From Streptomyces albidus (ex Kaewkla and Franco 2022) (lineage in GTDB: Bacteria > Actinomycetota > Actinomycetes > Streptomycetales > Streptomycetaceae), in assembly GCF_013870515.1 (NCBI RefSeq), contig NZ_JACBXA010000010.1, positions 1 through 58,865 of the forward strand: a stretch of DNA of 58,865 nucleotides. Reading direction: 5' to 3'. Both the position numbers and the translations under genes were made by a program. The notes under the pieces are model-generated. The model was given only the letters and a program-made list of their open reading frames with translations, was not told the DNA's origin and ran no database searches. Positions 26,762 to 34,667 of this stretch are shown in pieces (position 1 is the stretch's first letter; every line of letters starts with the position of its first letter).

Positions 26762-27139
26762 GTGGGGTGCGCTGCAGTGGGGACCGGAAGTCGAACAGGG
26801 ATAGCCGGCGCCGGTCAGCCGCACGGCAGTGAGAGGGGAAGCGGAGAAGCGCTCGTACGGGATCCCGCATCTCGACAGGCCGGCCGGAAGACTCCGTTCG
26901 ACTCGGCAACCATCGTCGTGCTCCTTGAGGGGCCACAACCGATCTCGGAGCAGGCGTTCGAGGTCGGTCATGCCGTAAGAGCCTGGGGAGCCACGCTAGA
27001 CGCCTTCGCGAGCGCTGTTCTGAATCAGGAGGCCGGCAAAGACGAGAAGGACGAAGAGGAACAGCAGGTCAGCCTCATCGCGGGCGAAGTCGTCGGCACC
27101 TTCATTGACATGGCCCGCAAGCACTTGGATCGAGCCTAG
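26762..27139 (+). CDS. Doubtful hypothetical protein
   Basis: An open frame of 125 codons. The C-terminal 75 residues (FDSATIVVLLEGPQPISEQAF ... in pieces, then a very acidic GKDEKDEEEQQ stretch and VGTFIDMARKHLDRA) look protein-like and helical. The N-terminal 45 residues are Arg/Gly-rich and may be untranslated. No ribosome-binding site or family recognised, so the true start, and whether it is a gene, are uncertain. Confidence 0.35.
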   Translation: MGCAAVGTGSRTGIAGAGQPHGSERGSGEALVRDPASRQAGRKTPFDSATIVVLLEGPQPISEQAFEVGHAVRAWGATLDAFASAVLNQEAGKDEKDEEEQQVSLIAGEVVGTFIDMARKHLDRA

Positions 27140-27200
27140 ATTGCACGAAACGGCCTGAACATATATTCATGTCCGAGATGCCCAGTTCTACTCTCAGGCC

Positions 27201-27764
27201 ATGAGCAACCTCATAGCTGGCCTTGCCGTGGTCATCAGCATTGCCGCCCTGGTGTACACGCGACTTCAAGTGGTCTACAGCAGGCAGCAGTTGGCGCTAG
27301 GTGAACGAGTCCGCAAAGAAGCCACCGAGCCGTACGTCGTCCCGGATATCCAACCCCGGGCTGGCGGATCCGGGCTCCTGGTCTTCACGGTCGAGAACAC
27401 CGGACCAACCATCGCCCGGGATGTAGAGCTGGATGTCAGCCCTCCCCTTCAGGGTGGCGAGCGCACCGACTGGGACGAGAAGCTGGCTCAAGTTGTGGGG
27501 CGGAAGATCCCTCACCTACCGCCACGTCGACGACTTGAGTGGTACTTCGCCTTCGGACCTCGGCTCTTTGACAATCCTGAACTGCCGCGTCAGTACACGG
27601 TCACCGTCAGGGCAACCGGCCCCGGGGGGCCTGTCGAACCACTGACCTATGTGATTGACCTCGATGTCATGCAAACCATGGCACTCGACCGGGAGACCGT
27701 CGTAGCCAAGCTCGACACCATCGCCGACAACACCAAGGCGCTGAAGAAGCTTCCCTCGAAGTGA
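27201..27764 (+). CDS. Hypothetical protein with N-terminal membrane anchor
   Basis: A 187-residue protein. A single N-terminal hydrophobic helix (IAGLAVVISIAALVYTRL) is followed by a beta-rich domain with the motif LLVFTVENTGPTIARDVELDVSPPL, resembling the Ig-like 'NTG' domains of small bacterial membrane proteins, and a C-terminal helix. No family name can be given with confidence. The next gene encodes another N-terminally anchored protein and may be functionally linked. Confidence 0.7.
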   Translation: MSNLIAGLAVVISIAALVYTRLQVVYSRQQLALGERVRKEATEPYVVPDIQPRAGGSGLLVFTVENTGPTIARDVELDVSPPLQGGERTDWDEKLAQVVGRKIPHLPPRRRLEWYFAFGPRLFDNPELPRQYTVTVRATGPGGPVEPLTYVIDLDVMQTMALDRETVVAKLDTIADNTKALKKLPSK

Positions 27765-27866
27765 CCAAGCCGGGGCCAGAACTGGAATTGGTCGACAAGA
27801 CCAAGCACAAGAGGAGGTAACCCGAGTGGGGGGCAGTCAAAGAGCCCCCACTCCGGGCCTGAACGC

Positions 27867-28487
27867 ATGGATGCAGGCATCGCAGCCATTCTCGGGGCGG
27901 CAGTTGGAGCGTGCGGAACCGCCGTGGCGGCCGGAGTGACCGGGTTTTTGACTCGGTCTCAGACGAAGCTTCAACTGGCCTCGCAGGAGAGGCAGATGGA
28001 AAGACAGATACGATCCGAGCACATCGCCCAACTACGAGAACCTCGGCGAAAGGCCTACGCTGACTTCGCTGCAGAGACGTCGGCCAGCCTGAGAGCACTG
28101 GATAAAATGCATCTCGCCTTATCCAAAGATCCACCTCTACACGATGAAGTTGTTGAACAGCTGGTGAGCATTGAACCACCCACTAGCATTGCGTATGAAC
28201 GGGTCTCAATGGAAGGACCGGAAGACGTAGCCTGGGCAGCCGCGAAAGTGGGCATGGCGATCACCGACGCGTACGAGGCTGCCTTTGATGTCATCGATCC
28301 GGTGGACACCCCAGCACCGAGCGCGCAAGACGCTGCGGGGCGACTGGCCGAAGCCGTTGGGACCGCCAAGCAAGCCAAGCGGGACTTCCAGCTACTGGTA
28401 CTGCAAGCGGTCCGAGCAGATGGCGCGGAGCCTGAGCTGGATCAGGCTAGACATCGGCTTGCCGCGATCAAGAACACACAACCATAG
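27867..28487 (+). CDS. Hypothetical membrane-anchored helical protein
   Basis: A 206-residue protein. The N-terminal glycine/alanine-rich membrane helix (about 4-28, GAAVGACGTAVAAGVTGFL) is followed by an extended amphipathic, probably coiled-coil region (TKLQLASQERQMERQIRSEHIAQLREPRRKAYADF, given in segments) and a helical C-terminal domain. Unknown function; similar one-span coiled-coil proteins are frequent in actinomycete accessory regions. Confidence 0.68.
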   Translation: MDAGIAAILGAAVGACGTAVAAGVTGFLTRSQTKLQLASQERQMERQIRSEHIAQLREPRRKAYADFAAETSASLRALDKMHLALSKDPPLHDEVVEQLVSIEPPTSIAYERVSMEGPEDVAWAAAKVGMAITDAYEAAFDVIDPVDTPAPSAQDAAGRLAEAVGTAKQAKRDFQLLVLQAVRADGAEPELDQARHRLAAIKNTQP

Positions 28488-28499
28488 TCGACGCGATTC

Positions 28500-28883
28500 T
28501 CACCCCTTGAATATTGGCACAATGGCAGCCGTCATAGCTGAGATCAATCCGCCCACAGCCAAGAACGCGTTGAACTTCTCTTTGGGGCTCGGGAAGATCG
28601 CCTTGACGATATTCCCTGCCTTGGTTCGATAGAAGATGAGCTGCATTTTTTGCCACCGGTGTTGCTTCTTGGCACAGCCACGCAAAAGACCACGCGCATT
28701 TTGTCGGCAATAGGTGACGCCGTCTCGATTTGCCGCACCGCACCAGCCCGGGGCCTGGAATGAAGCGTAGGAAAATACAGCCAACGACAACACCAACAAC
28801 ATTGGAAAGGCCACTCCTCGTTCCCATGCAACAACTAGGCCGGCCAGTGCCAAGTAGCCCCAATAGGCGCGAAATGATTTCAT
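28500..28883 (-). CDS. Hypothetical membrane protein
   Basis: A 127-residue protein with two N-terminal hydrophobic helices (about 8-20 and 25-45) and a third near the C-terminus (AVGGLISAMTAAIVPIF). Between them lies a basic region with three cysteines (WCGAANRDGVTYCRQNARGLLRGC in parts). GC content is visibly lower than that of the core genes. No family recognised; convergent with the upstream gene, stops only 12 bases apart. Confidence 0.6.
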   Translation of the reverse strand: MKSFRAYWGYLALAGLVVAWERGVAFPMLLVLSLAVFSYASFQAPGWCGAANRDGVTYCRQNARGLLRGCAKKQHRWQKMQLIFYRTKAGNIVKAIFPSPKEKFNAFLAVGGLISAMTAAIVPIFKG

Positions 28884-29246
28884 GAGCCCAACAATATGAG
28901 CCTGCCCTGCATCGTCCTAGAGCCATAGTGAGCCATTTTTTGGGACACCAGGCCCACGCCCTCCGGAGCTGTGTGCGCCCAGCCCAAAGCCGCTACACCG
29001 ACCTCACGCGAGCCATCACCGGTCTGGCGTCAGACACTGCCGCAGGGACCTTGCATCACCCTCGGAGGGACACAGCGCTGAATGCGCCTAACCCGATCGG
29101 GGGAATCGGGGCCATCTATACCGGCGGGAATGCGTATAATTTGGCTGCCCGTCCGCCGCAGGCTCGCAGGGACCTCGGACGAATCTGTGTTGCCTGAGCG
29201 GGGATTGGCACCTGAGTCCGCGGGCTGACGGTGGTTCGCGACTTGC
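28884..29246. other. Intergenic stretch with duplicated 3' flank of an ANTAR gene
   Basis: No convincing gene. Bases about 29150-29246 match, in inverted orientation, the 3' flank of the ANTAR gene at 45837 (about 46151-46255), showing that the duplication extends beyond the coding sequence. Confidence 0.55.
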
Positions 29247-29280
29247 GGCCCTCGACTCGCTCCCCGATGAGTCGAGGGCC
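29247..29280 (-). terminator. Terminator of ANTAR gene copy 1
   Basis: A 12-bp stem (29247-29258 with 29269-29280) that touches the last base of the stop codon. The same hairpin follows ANTAR copy 3 at 46115-46150. Confidence 0.8.
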
Positions 29281-29558
29281 TACTCAGCTTTCAGCTCCTC
29301 CAAGGCGCTCTCTATCAATCGCGGGAAGGACCCGTGTACGTCGCCGCCCGGGGCGTTCGCCACGATGTCCACAGCCACGGTGCGGAGCTTGATGTTGCTG
29401 TGCTGGGAGACGCTCACCAGGATTTTCCACGCATCCTCTGAAGTGAGCCTGTGCGCCGCCATGAGTACGCCCCGGGCGTGATCGATGACAGGCCGTCTCT
29501 CTATCGCGGCTCGTAGCTGTTCGATTGCCACTCGCACATCCTGCGGGTCATCGTTCAC
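29280..29558 (-). CDS. Stand-alone ANTAR-domain protein, copy 1
   Basis: A 92-residue protein consisting of an ANTAR domain only: the signature QLRAAIERRPVIDHARGVLMA, then EDAWKILVSVSQHSNIKLRTVAVDIV. ANTAR domains bind paired hexaloop hairpins in RNA to cause antitermination, usually coupled to GAF or receiver domains that are absent here. GTG 29558 is chosen because all three paralogs in this window then have the same length. It is divergent from secreted-protein copy A with about 280 bp between; this pair is duplicated at 37.8-38.7 kb. Confidence 0.87.
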   Translation of the reverse strand: MNDDPQDVRVAIEQLRAAIERRPVIDHARGVLMAAHRLTSEDAWKILVSVSQHSNIKLRTVAVDIVANAPGGDVHGSFPRLIESALEELKAE

Positions 29559-29836
29559 GACGGTCCTCGCTCTGTAGCGCGCTGAAGGCACCCCCGAGTC
29601 TGCCCGGAGGGGGCGCAGCCAATCCCCGCCTCTTCCTGGCTAGGCATGGACGATCACCGGGCGCCTGTGGCCGTGTGGGGATGGGCAATGGTGACTCTGC
29701 CGATCGCGGGCACAAAGAGAGTCGAATTGGGCAAAGCAGCGTGTTGCATTACTTAATGGGTGTTTCTTGCCCATAGCTTCTGTGTATCTGTGCGCGATCT
29801 TTGTTGATCGCGCAGCCTCATGGAAGTGGAGAAGTA

Positions 29837-30145
29837 ATGCGCAAGCTTCGCGAAGCAGCCGTTGTAGCCGCCATGGTCGGAAGCGTCAGCATGTTCGGTG
29901 CCGGCATCGCATCCGCTCAGGTTGAGGAGCTCCCGACGGTCAACTGCGAACAGGAAGCCGACAGCAACACCCTGGTGTTCTCCCTCGCGGGCACGAGCAC
30001 CCCGGTGACCACCGGCGCTGCGGGCGACGCCGACTCCAGCGCCACCCAGCAGATCTGCGGCATCGGCAACGATGACAACGAGAACACCGCTGGTGACGCC
30101 ACCGGCGGCACCGGGACCGCGGCGCTGGCCGCCGACGGCGCCTAG
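29837..30145 (+). CDS. Small secreted two-cysteine protein, copy A
   Basis: A 102-residue protein with a signal peptide (MRKLREAAVVAAMVGSVSM, cleavage after ASA) and an acidic mature part. The conserved blocks ELPTVNCEQ and ATQQICGIGNDDNENTAG each contain one cysteine, probably disulfide-linked. The central segment differs between the four paralogs (also at 34668, 35202 and 37863). Its 5' leader holds a conserved box (ATAGCTTCTGTG) and an 8-bp hairpin just before the GGAG-type ribosome site. No known family recognised; not a chaplin or rodlin. Confidence 0.8.
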   Translation: MRKLREAAVVAAMVGSVSMFGAGIASAQVEELPTVNCEQEADSNTLVFSLAGTSTPVTTGAAGDADSSATQQICGIGNDDNENTAGDATGGTGTAALAADGA

Positions 30146-30170
30146 TCACTACCACCGGCTCTGCCGGTGC

Positions 30171-30209
30171 CGATTCAGGGGCCGAGCCCCCAAAGCTCGG
30201 CCCCTGAGT
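30171..30209 (+). terminator. Terminator of secreted protein copy A
   Basis: 16-nt arms (30171-30186 and 30194-30209) pair with one mismatch. The same hairpin sequence recurs after copies B, C and D and at 45447. Confidence 0.85.
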
Positions 30210-30603
30210 CATGCCGTACGTCCTTCGAGCAGGCTGCCGGATCGACAGCCGCCCCCGGCATGCACCAAGCCCCCAGTGAGGTAGACAGGCAAGGCCCCCC
30301 ACCGGAGCAACAGTCCGGCGAGGGGCCCACATGCTTCGCGAAGCGGTTCCTCAGCCGGAATCCTAGCCCGCGAGCCTTCGCGATCCTGTGAACACGCTGC
30401 GTACGGCGCGTCCTTCCACGTCTCTCGGTAACCACGGCTCAACCTGATGGACGTGGGGCCCGGTCAGAGGCATACGTTGAGGAACCGCGCAGATGCGTCA
30501 GATCAAGCCGATCGGTGCAATCCCGCCTCAACGTATACAGAGCCTGCGACACTCCACGCAGGCTGCCCAACAGGGCAGCCCTGATCCCCGGTGAGGGGAC
30601 GCT
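30210..30603. other. Intergenic region with repeat hairpin and GCTTCGCGAAGC palindrome
   Basis: Contains an imperfect GC hairpin (about 30291-30330) followed at 30333-30344 by the 12-bp palindrome GCTTCGCGAAGC and about 60 more bases, all homologous to 32095-32215 and, inverted, to 37600-37720. No gene seen apart from this repeat. Confidence 0.6.
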
Positions 30604-30777
30604 ATGGAGACTTACCCGGACTGGGACCCCGACACGGTCTATACGAAAGGCGACCGCACCGTTCACGACGGTCGGCTGTACGTGGCCGCAGAATCCGTGA
30701 CCGCCGTCAGACCCAACCCGGGCAGCGGCTTTGACCACTGGCCATGGGTGTACCTCGGCCGGCACTCACTACGGTAG
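30604..30777 (+). CDS. 57-aa CBM5/12-like microprotein
   Basis: A short frame read directly from the sequence. The 57-residue product has the pattern W-D-x-D-T-V-Y-T-K-G-D-R-x-V-H-D-G-R-L-Y-V-A ... W-P-W-V-Y-L-G, matching the conserved core of chitin-binding CBM5/12 domains (aromatic residues Trp, Tyr, Trp). There is no signal peptide, so it is either cytosolic or a single domain borrowed from a phage-tail or hydrolase protein. A GAGGGG ribosome site precedes ATG 30604. Confidence 0.62.
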   Translation: METYPDWDPDTVYTKGDRTVHDGRLYVAAESVTAVRPNPGSGFDHWPWVYLGRHSLR

Positions 30778-30982
30778 CCACCGCGCGCAGAGCGCTTCCT
30801 TGGACACCGTGGTCAGCTCGCCCCGGCGAGGAATTCACCGCGCGAAGGTGTCACGTCGATGGCGTATCCAGCTTCGGCCTGTGCGGTGGATTGCAGCGAC
30901 GCCCGCGCGCCGCTCTAACCGCACCATCTGTCAGGAGACACAGTGCAGTGATCTTGGCGGAGAAAGAGAAGGCAGGTGCGTC

Positions 30983-31363
30983 ATGGCGATCGCCCCAGGG
31001 GACCGGAAGTATACGAAGGATCACCAGTGGATCCAGCTCACGAGCAATGAGGCGACGATCGGCATCACGGACTTCGCACAGCGGGCGCTCGGTCACATCG
31101 TGCACGTCGAGCTGCCACGACCCGGCGCCACCTTCGAGGCGGGACTGCCGGGCGGATCGATCGAGTCCAAGACCAAGGTGATCGAGTTCTACATGCCAGT
31201 GACGGGCACGGTGACAGGCACCAACAAGGAACTCCGGGACCGCCCCGATACCGTCAACACCGACTGCTACGGCACGGGCTGGCTGATCAAGATTCGTGTG
31301 GCCCACTTCGATGACCTGCTCAGCGCACCGGCATACGAGGACTACATCAGTGCTGAGATGTAG
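30983..31363 (+). CDS. GcvH-like lipoyl-domain protein, copy 1
   Basis: A 126-residue protein with the fold pattern of glycine-cleavage H protein: YTKDHQWIQL (usual YTxxHEW), ATIGITDFAQRALGHIVHVELP, GSIESKTKVIEFYMPVTGTV, and NTDCYGTGWLIKI. Aligned without gaps to canonical ESVKA, the lipoyl-lysine position is Thr64; lysines are at 63 and 65 instead. No T- or P-protein gene is near. A related copy lies at 32319. Because the acceptor lysine is displaced, function in glycine cleavage is doubtful. Confidence 0.85.
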   Translation: MAIAPGDRKYTKDHQWIQLTSNEATIGITDFAQRALGHIVHVELPRPGATFEAGLPGGSIESKTKVIEFYMPVTGTVTGTNKELRDRPDTVNTDCYGTGWLIKIRVAHFDDLLSAPAYEDYISAEM

Positions 31364-31576
31364 CGATCAGGCATCTGCCGATGACTCTGGCTGCTAGCGA
31401 CGTAGCCGGGTCGACGGTGATTGATGGACAGAATCTCACTCCGGGTTAGGGGGTCACCCGGGCCGTCTCCGGGCCGTGCAGGAGGCGACCGTGACAGATC
31501 CCGACAACTGATCAGGAGGTCATCCCAGGGCAAGGGAGGAGGTGCGGCTCGCCGCCATGTAGGGCACGGTTGAAGT
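31364..31576. other. Short intergenic region
   Basis: Holds two Shine-Dalgarno-like CAGGAGG stretches, the first followed by a six-codon frame (GTG to TGA). No credible gene is seen. Confidence 0.3.
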
Positions 31577-31792
31577 GTGCCCGCACCAATAGTCGTGCAT
31601 GAGCCGGCCCCGGCCGGGGGGCGCCTGATCACGCTCGATGAGTGCGACAGTGCGTCGGTCCTCGGCATCGCACGGGACTGGACGGAGCTGATCGCGATCC
31701 TGAGCGCGGCAGGTTACGAATTCACAAGGCGCGATCTGCGCAACCCCGCGCTGGTCGAATGGCGCGGCGGCGACCAAGAGGTGTGGAGCTGA
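31577..31792 (+). CDS. Small hypothetical protein (APIVVHEP family)
   Basis: A 71-residue protein starting V-P-A-P-I-V-V-H-E-P, then GGRLITLDECDSASVLGIARDWTEL in two blocks, and a C-terminal RRDLRNPALVEWRGGDQEVW. A second, truncated copy occurs on the minus strand near 39100-39240, where only the N-terminal half survives. This paralogy supports it as a real gene. Function unknown. Confidence 0.55.
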   Translation: MPAPIVVHEPAPAGGRLITLDECDSASVLGIARDWTELIAILSAAGYEFTRRDLRNPALVEWRGGDQEVWS

Positions 31793-32318
31793 AGCGTGCC
31801 CAGATCGCGCCCAACCCAGCGGGTGAGAGCCCAGCACAGCAATTGCAGGCAGCGTGACATCAGCCCTTGACATCAACAGTGGGGGGACTCAGCCAGACGC
31901 CCAGACACTTCGGCAGCCATCGAACGGTGGCGGCCACCGGCTTGAGCCTCCCTGCCGTACAACAGCGGGGACAGCTTCGGTCGAAGGAGCTCCAAGACAT
32001 CAGTTCGTTCTGGGTGAGCGTCCGCATGCCCCTGGCAACTGCCTGATCACGGCCCACAGCACGGTCCAAGTAGCCGGATCAATCGAGAGGTAAGGCCCCC
32101 ACCGGAGCAACAGTCCGGCGAGGGCCCACATGCTTCGCGAAGCAGTTCCTTGCTCAGGACCCTAGCCCCGCAAGCCTTCACTCATCCTCCGGACATGCTG
32201 CTCAAGACACGCCTCCGTCGGTCGAGTAACGGGCGTGAAGCTGTCAGCGTTGGACGTCCAACGGTGCTCATTCACCGGACTGAAGTGACCTCGCGGCGAA
32301 AGCAAAGGTAGGCGTGCT
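31793..32318. repeat. Non-coding repeat region upstream of GcvH-like copy 2
   Basis: Contains the first copy of a roughly 78-bp direct repeat (32011-32087, second at 32731-32809), then a GC hairpin (about 32094-32125) and the palindrome GCTTCGCGAAGC (32132-32143). The latter block is homologous to 30291-30390. No gene seen. Confidence 0.6.
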
Positions 32319-32711
32319 GTGGCGATCGTCCCAGGGGACCGGAAATACACGCAGGAGCACCAGTGGATCCAGCTCGCGAACGACGAGGCGACGATCGGCA
32401 TGACGGATTTCGCACAAACGGTGCTCGGTCACATCGTCCACGTCGAGCTGCCGTCAACCGGCACAAGCTTCAAAGCGGGAGTGCCCATCGGATCGATCGA
32501 GTCCCACTCCAAGGTAATCGAGTTCTACATGCCGGTGGCGGGCACAGTGACAAGCATCAACGAAGAGCTTTGGGAACGCCCGGTCAAGCTCAACGTCGAC
32601 TGTTACGGCACGGGCTGGCTGATCAAGGCCCGTGTTTCCCACCTCGGCAACCTGCTCAGCGCACCGGCATACAAGGAATACCTCAATGACGAGCTCCTCA
32701 AATGGATGTGA
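32319..32711 (+). CDS. GcvH-like lipoyl-domain protein, copy 2
   Basis: A 130-residue paralog of the protein at 30983 (MAIVPGDRKYTQEHQWIQLA ... VLGHIVHVELP ... GTGWLIKARV). At the lipoylation loop it reads ESHSKVIEFY: the canonical lysine position 64 is Ser and the only lysine is at 65. It starts at a GTG after an AAAGGTAGG-type ribosome site. The gene is bracketed by 78-bp direct repeats, suggesting that it moved or was copied as a unit. Confidence 0.84.
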   Translation: MAIVPGDRKYTQEHQWIQLANDEATIGMTDFAQTVLGHIVHVELPSTGTSFKAGVPIGSIESHSKVIEFYMPVAGTVTSINEELWERPVKLNVDCYGTGWLIKARVSHLGNLLSAPAYKEYLNDELLKWM

Positions 32712-32730
32712 TAAGGATGAGGCTGGCCCC

Positions 32731-32809
32731 TGGGTGAGCGTGGCCGCATGCCCCTGGTAACTGCCTGATCACGGCCCACAGCACGGTCCAAGTAGCCGGA
32801 TCGGTCGAG
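32731..32809. repeat. Second copy of 78-bp direct repeat
   Basis: Starts TGGGTGAGCG and includes GATCACGGCCCACAGC and CCAAGTAGCCGGATC. It is near-identical to 32011-32087, 720 bp upstream, so the two copies flank GcvH-like copy 2. Confidence 0.7.
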
Positions 32810-32951
32810 ACTTTCTCTACTTCCTCAAGGGCACGCGCCTACGGCGCGTGCCGGGCGTCCCTGCCGCCCTCGGGCGAGCTGCGGCCTCCGGCCGGTCTCG
32901 CCCTAGCGGCAGCCGCCCGACGAGCACGAGACGCAAGCCTTCAGACCGAGC

Positions 32952-32990
32952 AAGGCCCCCCGCCCGGCATCACGCCGAACGAGGGGCCTT
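32952..32990 (-). terminator. Hairpin downstream of small minus-strand gene
   Basis: Arms AAGGCCCC (32952-32959) and GGGGCCTT (32983-32990), with an imperfect inner stem, lie between the repeat region and the minus-strand gene ending at 33043. Confidence 0.5.
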
Positions 32991-33042
32991 CACCTTCATG
33001 CGCATCTCATCGCGTACCTCACGCGCAATGCACGTTATCCCG

Positions 33043-33219
33043 TCAGCGCTCGCAGCGCCGTGCATGCACACGCTGGGCCCGCCGCGCGTCGCCCCATGGG
33101 CGCTCTGCCGTCCTGCACCCCGTGCACGTCACCCAGATCTTGCCGTTCGTCTCCTCCACGAAGACCTTGCCGCGCCCACGGGTGCGCTCCGCGCGCCCAA
33201 CTTGCTTGCCCTTGCGCAT
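33043..33219 (-). CDS. 58-aa basic CxxC microprotein
   Basis: A short frame of 58 codons (MRKGKQVGRAERTRGRGKV, then FVEETNGKIWVTCTGCRTAE and an Arg-rich tail ending HARRCER). It has a CxxC plus a later Cys and is strongly basic, like zinc-binding 'mobile element transfer' type small proteins of Streptomyces elements. A GAGAGGGG ribosome site precedes ATG 33219. Function unknown; possibly nucleic-acid binding. Confidence 0.55.
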   Translation of the reverse strand: MRKGKQVGRAERTRGRGKVFVEETNGKIWVTCTGCRTAERPWGDARRAQRVHARRCER

Positions 33220-33313
33220 GCTTCCCCTCTCCCGTGTTCGTCTTTCCCATCATGGCGTGCCGCTCACTTCTCTGGGGCTGGCGGACGGCCTCCGGTTGAT
33301 TTTTAGGCAGCCA

Positions 33314-33425
33314 CCACGGGCCGAGCCTCTAAGAGCAGGGGGCCACATCGGGCCATTGCGGGCAGGCTAGGAGCCAGCCCGATTCGCTGCGCGAGCGTAA
33401 GGCCCCCTGCTCTCTCGGCCCGTGG
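33314..33425. repeat. Large imperfect palindrome (structured DNA/RNA element)
   Basis: Outer arms CCACGGGCCGAG (33314-33325) and CTCGGCCCGTGG (33414-33425), and inner arms 33332-33344 with 33401-33413, form 25 bp of perfect pairing interrupted by a 6-nt bulge on one side. The loop of about 56 nt has further pairing potential. No gene overlaps it. Confidence 0.55.
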
Positions 33426-33507
33426 CAGCTCCAGCCCAAAAATCCTCCTGCGGCCGGCAGGCGTGCCCACAGCACAGCACCAGGCACAGCAACGCCACCC
33501 CGTAGTC

Positions 33508-33777
33508 TCAGCACGCTTCTCGGCCACGCGCAGCCTCCGCACCACGCGTCACCAGCTCAGCCACCCACCGCATCTGTTCCGGAGTGGCCCACACCTGGAC
33601 CTCACCGCCCCCGCACGCACCCGTACACGGCCGCACCCGCAGCCCCTCCACGTCCATGCCGGAAGCCTCCAGGGCGCTCATCCATTGCTTAGCCGCATCC
33701 CGCGCGTCAAGCCACCCAGTGAAATACGGGTCGCCACACACGTACAGAGATTCCTCCTGGTCGCTATCCGCTGCCAT
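33508..33777 (-). CDS. Small hypothetical protein
   Basis: An 89-residue protein with an acidic N-terminus (MAADSDQEESLYVCGDPYFTG), a WLDARDAAKQWMSALEASGMD helix, then VRPCTGACGGGEVQVWATPEQMRWVAELV. Three Cys in the centre. An AGGAGTG ribosome site lies upstream of ATG 33777, making this the likely start within a longer open frame. No family recognised. Confidence 0.62.
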   Translation of the reverse strand: MAADSDQEESLYVCGDPYFTGWLDARDAAKQWMSALEASGMDVEGLRVRPCTGACGGGEVQVWATPEQMRWVAELVTRGAEAARGREAC

Positions 33778-34489
33778 AGCTGTCACTCCTGTTCTCCGTA
33801 GGACTGACCAGGACGGTAAGAGCCAGGCAGGCCCGTCCGGCACCGTGCACCGCGTCGAAACGCAGTAGGCATCGCGACGAATCTTTGGCGAGCACCGTGC
33901 ACCGTGACGATCAGACCCCATTCGACCGTGCACCATGATGAAAATGGGGTATCGACCTGGAGTGGCAGAGAAGGTCGATACTCCTGCCGGAGGCTGGCGA
34001 GTCAGCGCGAAGGCAGACGACGAATACCGACTCAACGCTCTCCGGCACAGGTCAGGCCCCGTCGATGGAGACACCGAAGCTGCCCGGTGCCGTCAGGACG
34101 CAGCGTTCACGCAGTGGCTCAATTGCCCCTGGAGTGTGTTGCCTCCGGTGCGTAGGTCGGACGGGCCGATCATGCTTTCCAACGAAGGGCTCTGCGCCGA
34201 TGCAGTTGCTAGCTACCGGCTACGCAACGGCGCGAAGTAGGTGCTGTAGGGGCACAGCAGGTTGTTGGGGTTGCTGTACGCCGCTTTACAACAAGCAGTC
34301 CGAAGAACATGCCCGCAGGGTTGGCTATCAGCTCCTTGCCGTGGGCCTCTGACGTGGCCGCCCCCGCAAGGTCGAACGTGAGTACTGAGACATGGAACGG
34401 ACGCGCCGTGTGCAGTTTGTTCACGGGATGGTGAGGATCGCGGGCTACTGTTCTGCGTGAGGAGCTGTTAGGCGAAGCGAAGCGCAAAG
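33778..34489. other. 700-bp stretch without a confident gene
   Basis: Three GTGCAC palindromes occur at 33845, 33897 and 33928 in similar context (ACCGTGCACC). An open plus-strand frame 33935-34240 (101 codons) shows no recognisable protein features or ribosome site. Bases about 33890-33945 resemble about 39063-39125. Confidence 0.35.
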
Positions 34490-34530
34490 AAGGCCCCTCG
34501 CCGGGGGGAGTTACCCCGGCGAGGGGCCTT
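34490..34530 (-). terminator. Perfect 17-bp hairpin
   Basis: Arms 34490-34506 and 34514-34530 pair perfectly around a 7-nt loop. It is the second, outer hairpin of the 3' cassette that follows secreted protein copy B on the minus strand. Confidence 0.75.
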
Positions 34531-34602
34531 CCTTGTGTGCATTGAAGAGACTGGAGCATGCCGAGGGCGGTTGTGCATCCGGCAGTCCGCTTGGAGGAGC
34601 AC

Positions 34603-34645
34603 ATGATTCAGGGGCCGAGCCTTGCGGGGTCGGCCCCTGAATCAT
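34603..34645 (-). terminator. Terminator of secreted protein copy B
   Basis: A perfect 16-bp stem (34603-34618 with 34630-34645), the same sequence type as after copies A, C and D. Confidence 0.85.
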
Positions 34646-34667
34646 GGAATGAGACTGGCCTCAGTGG

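Noticed and set aside
33935..34240. 101-codon plus-strand open frame
   Set aside because: No ribosome site, no recognisable motif and composition like random high-GC sequence.
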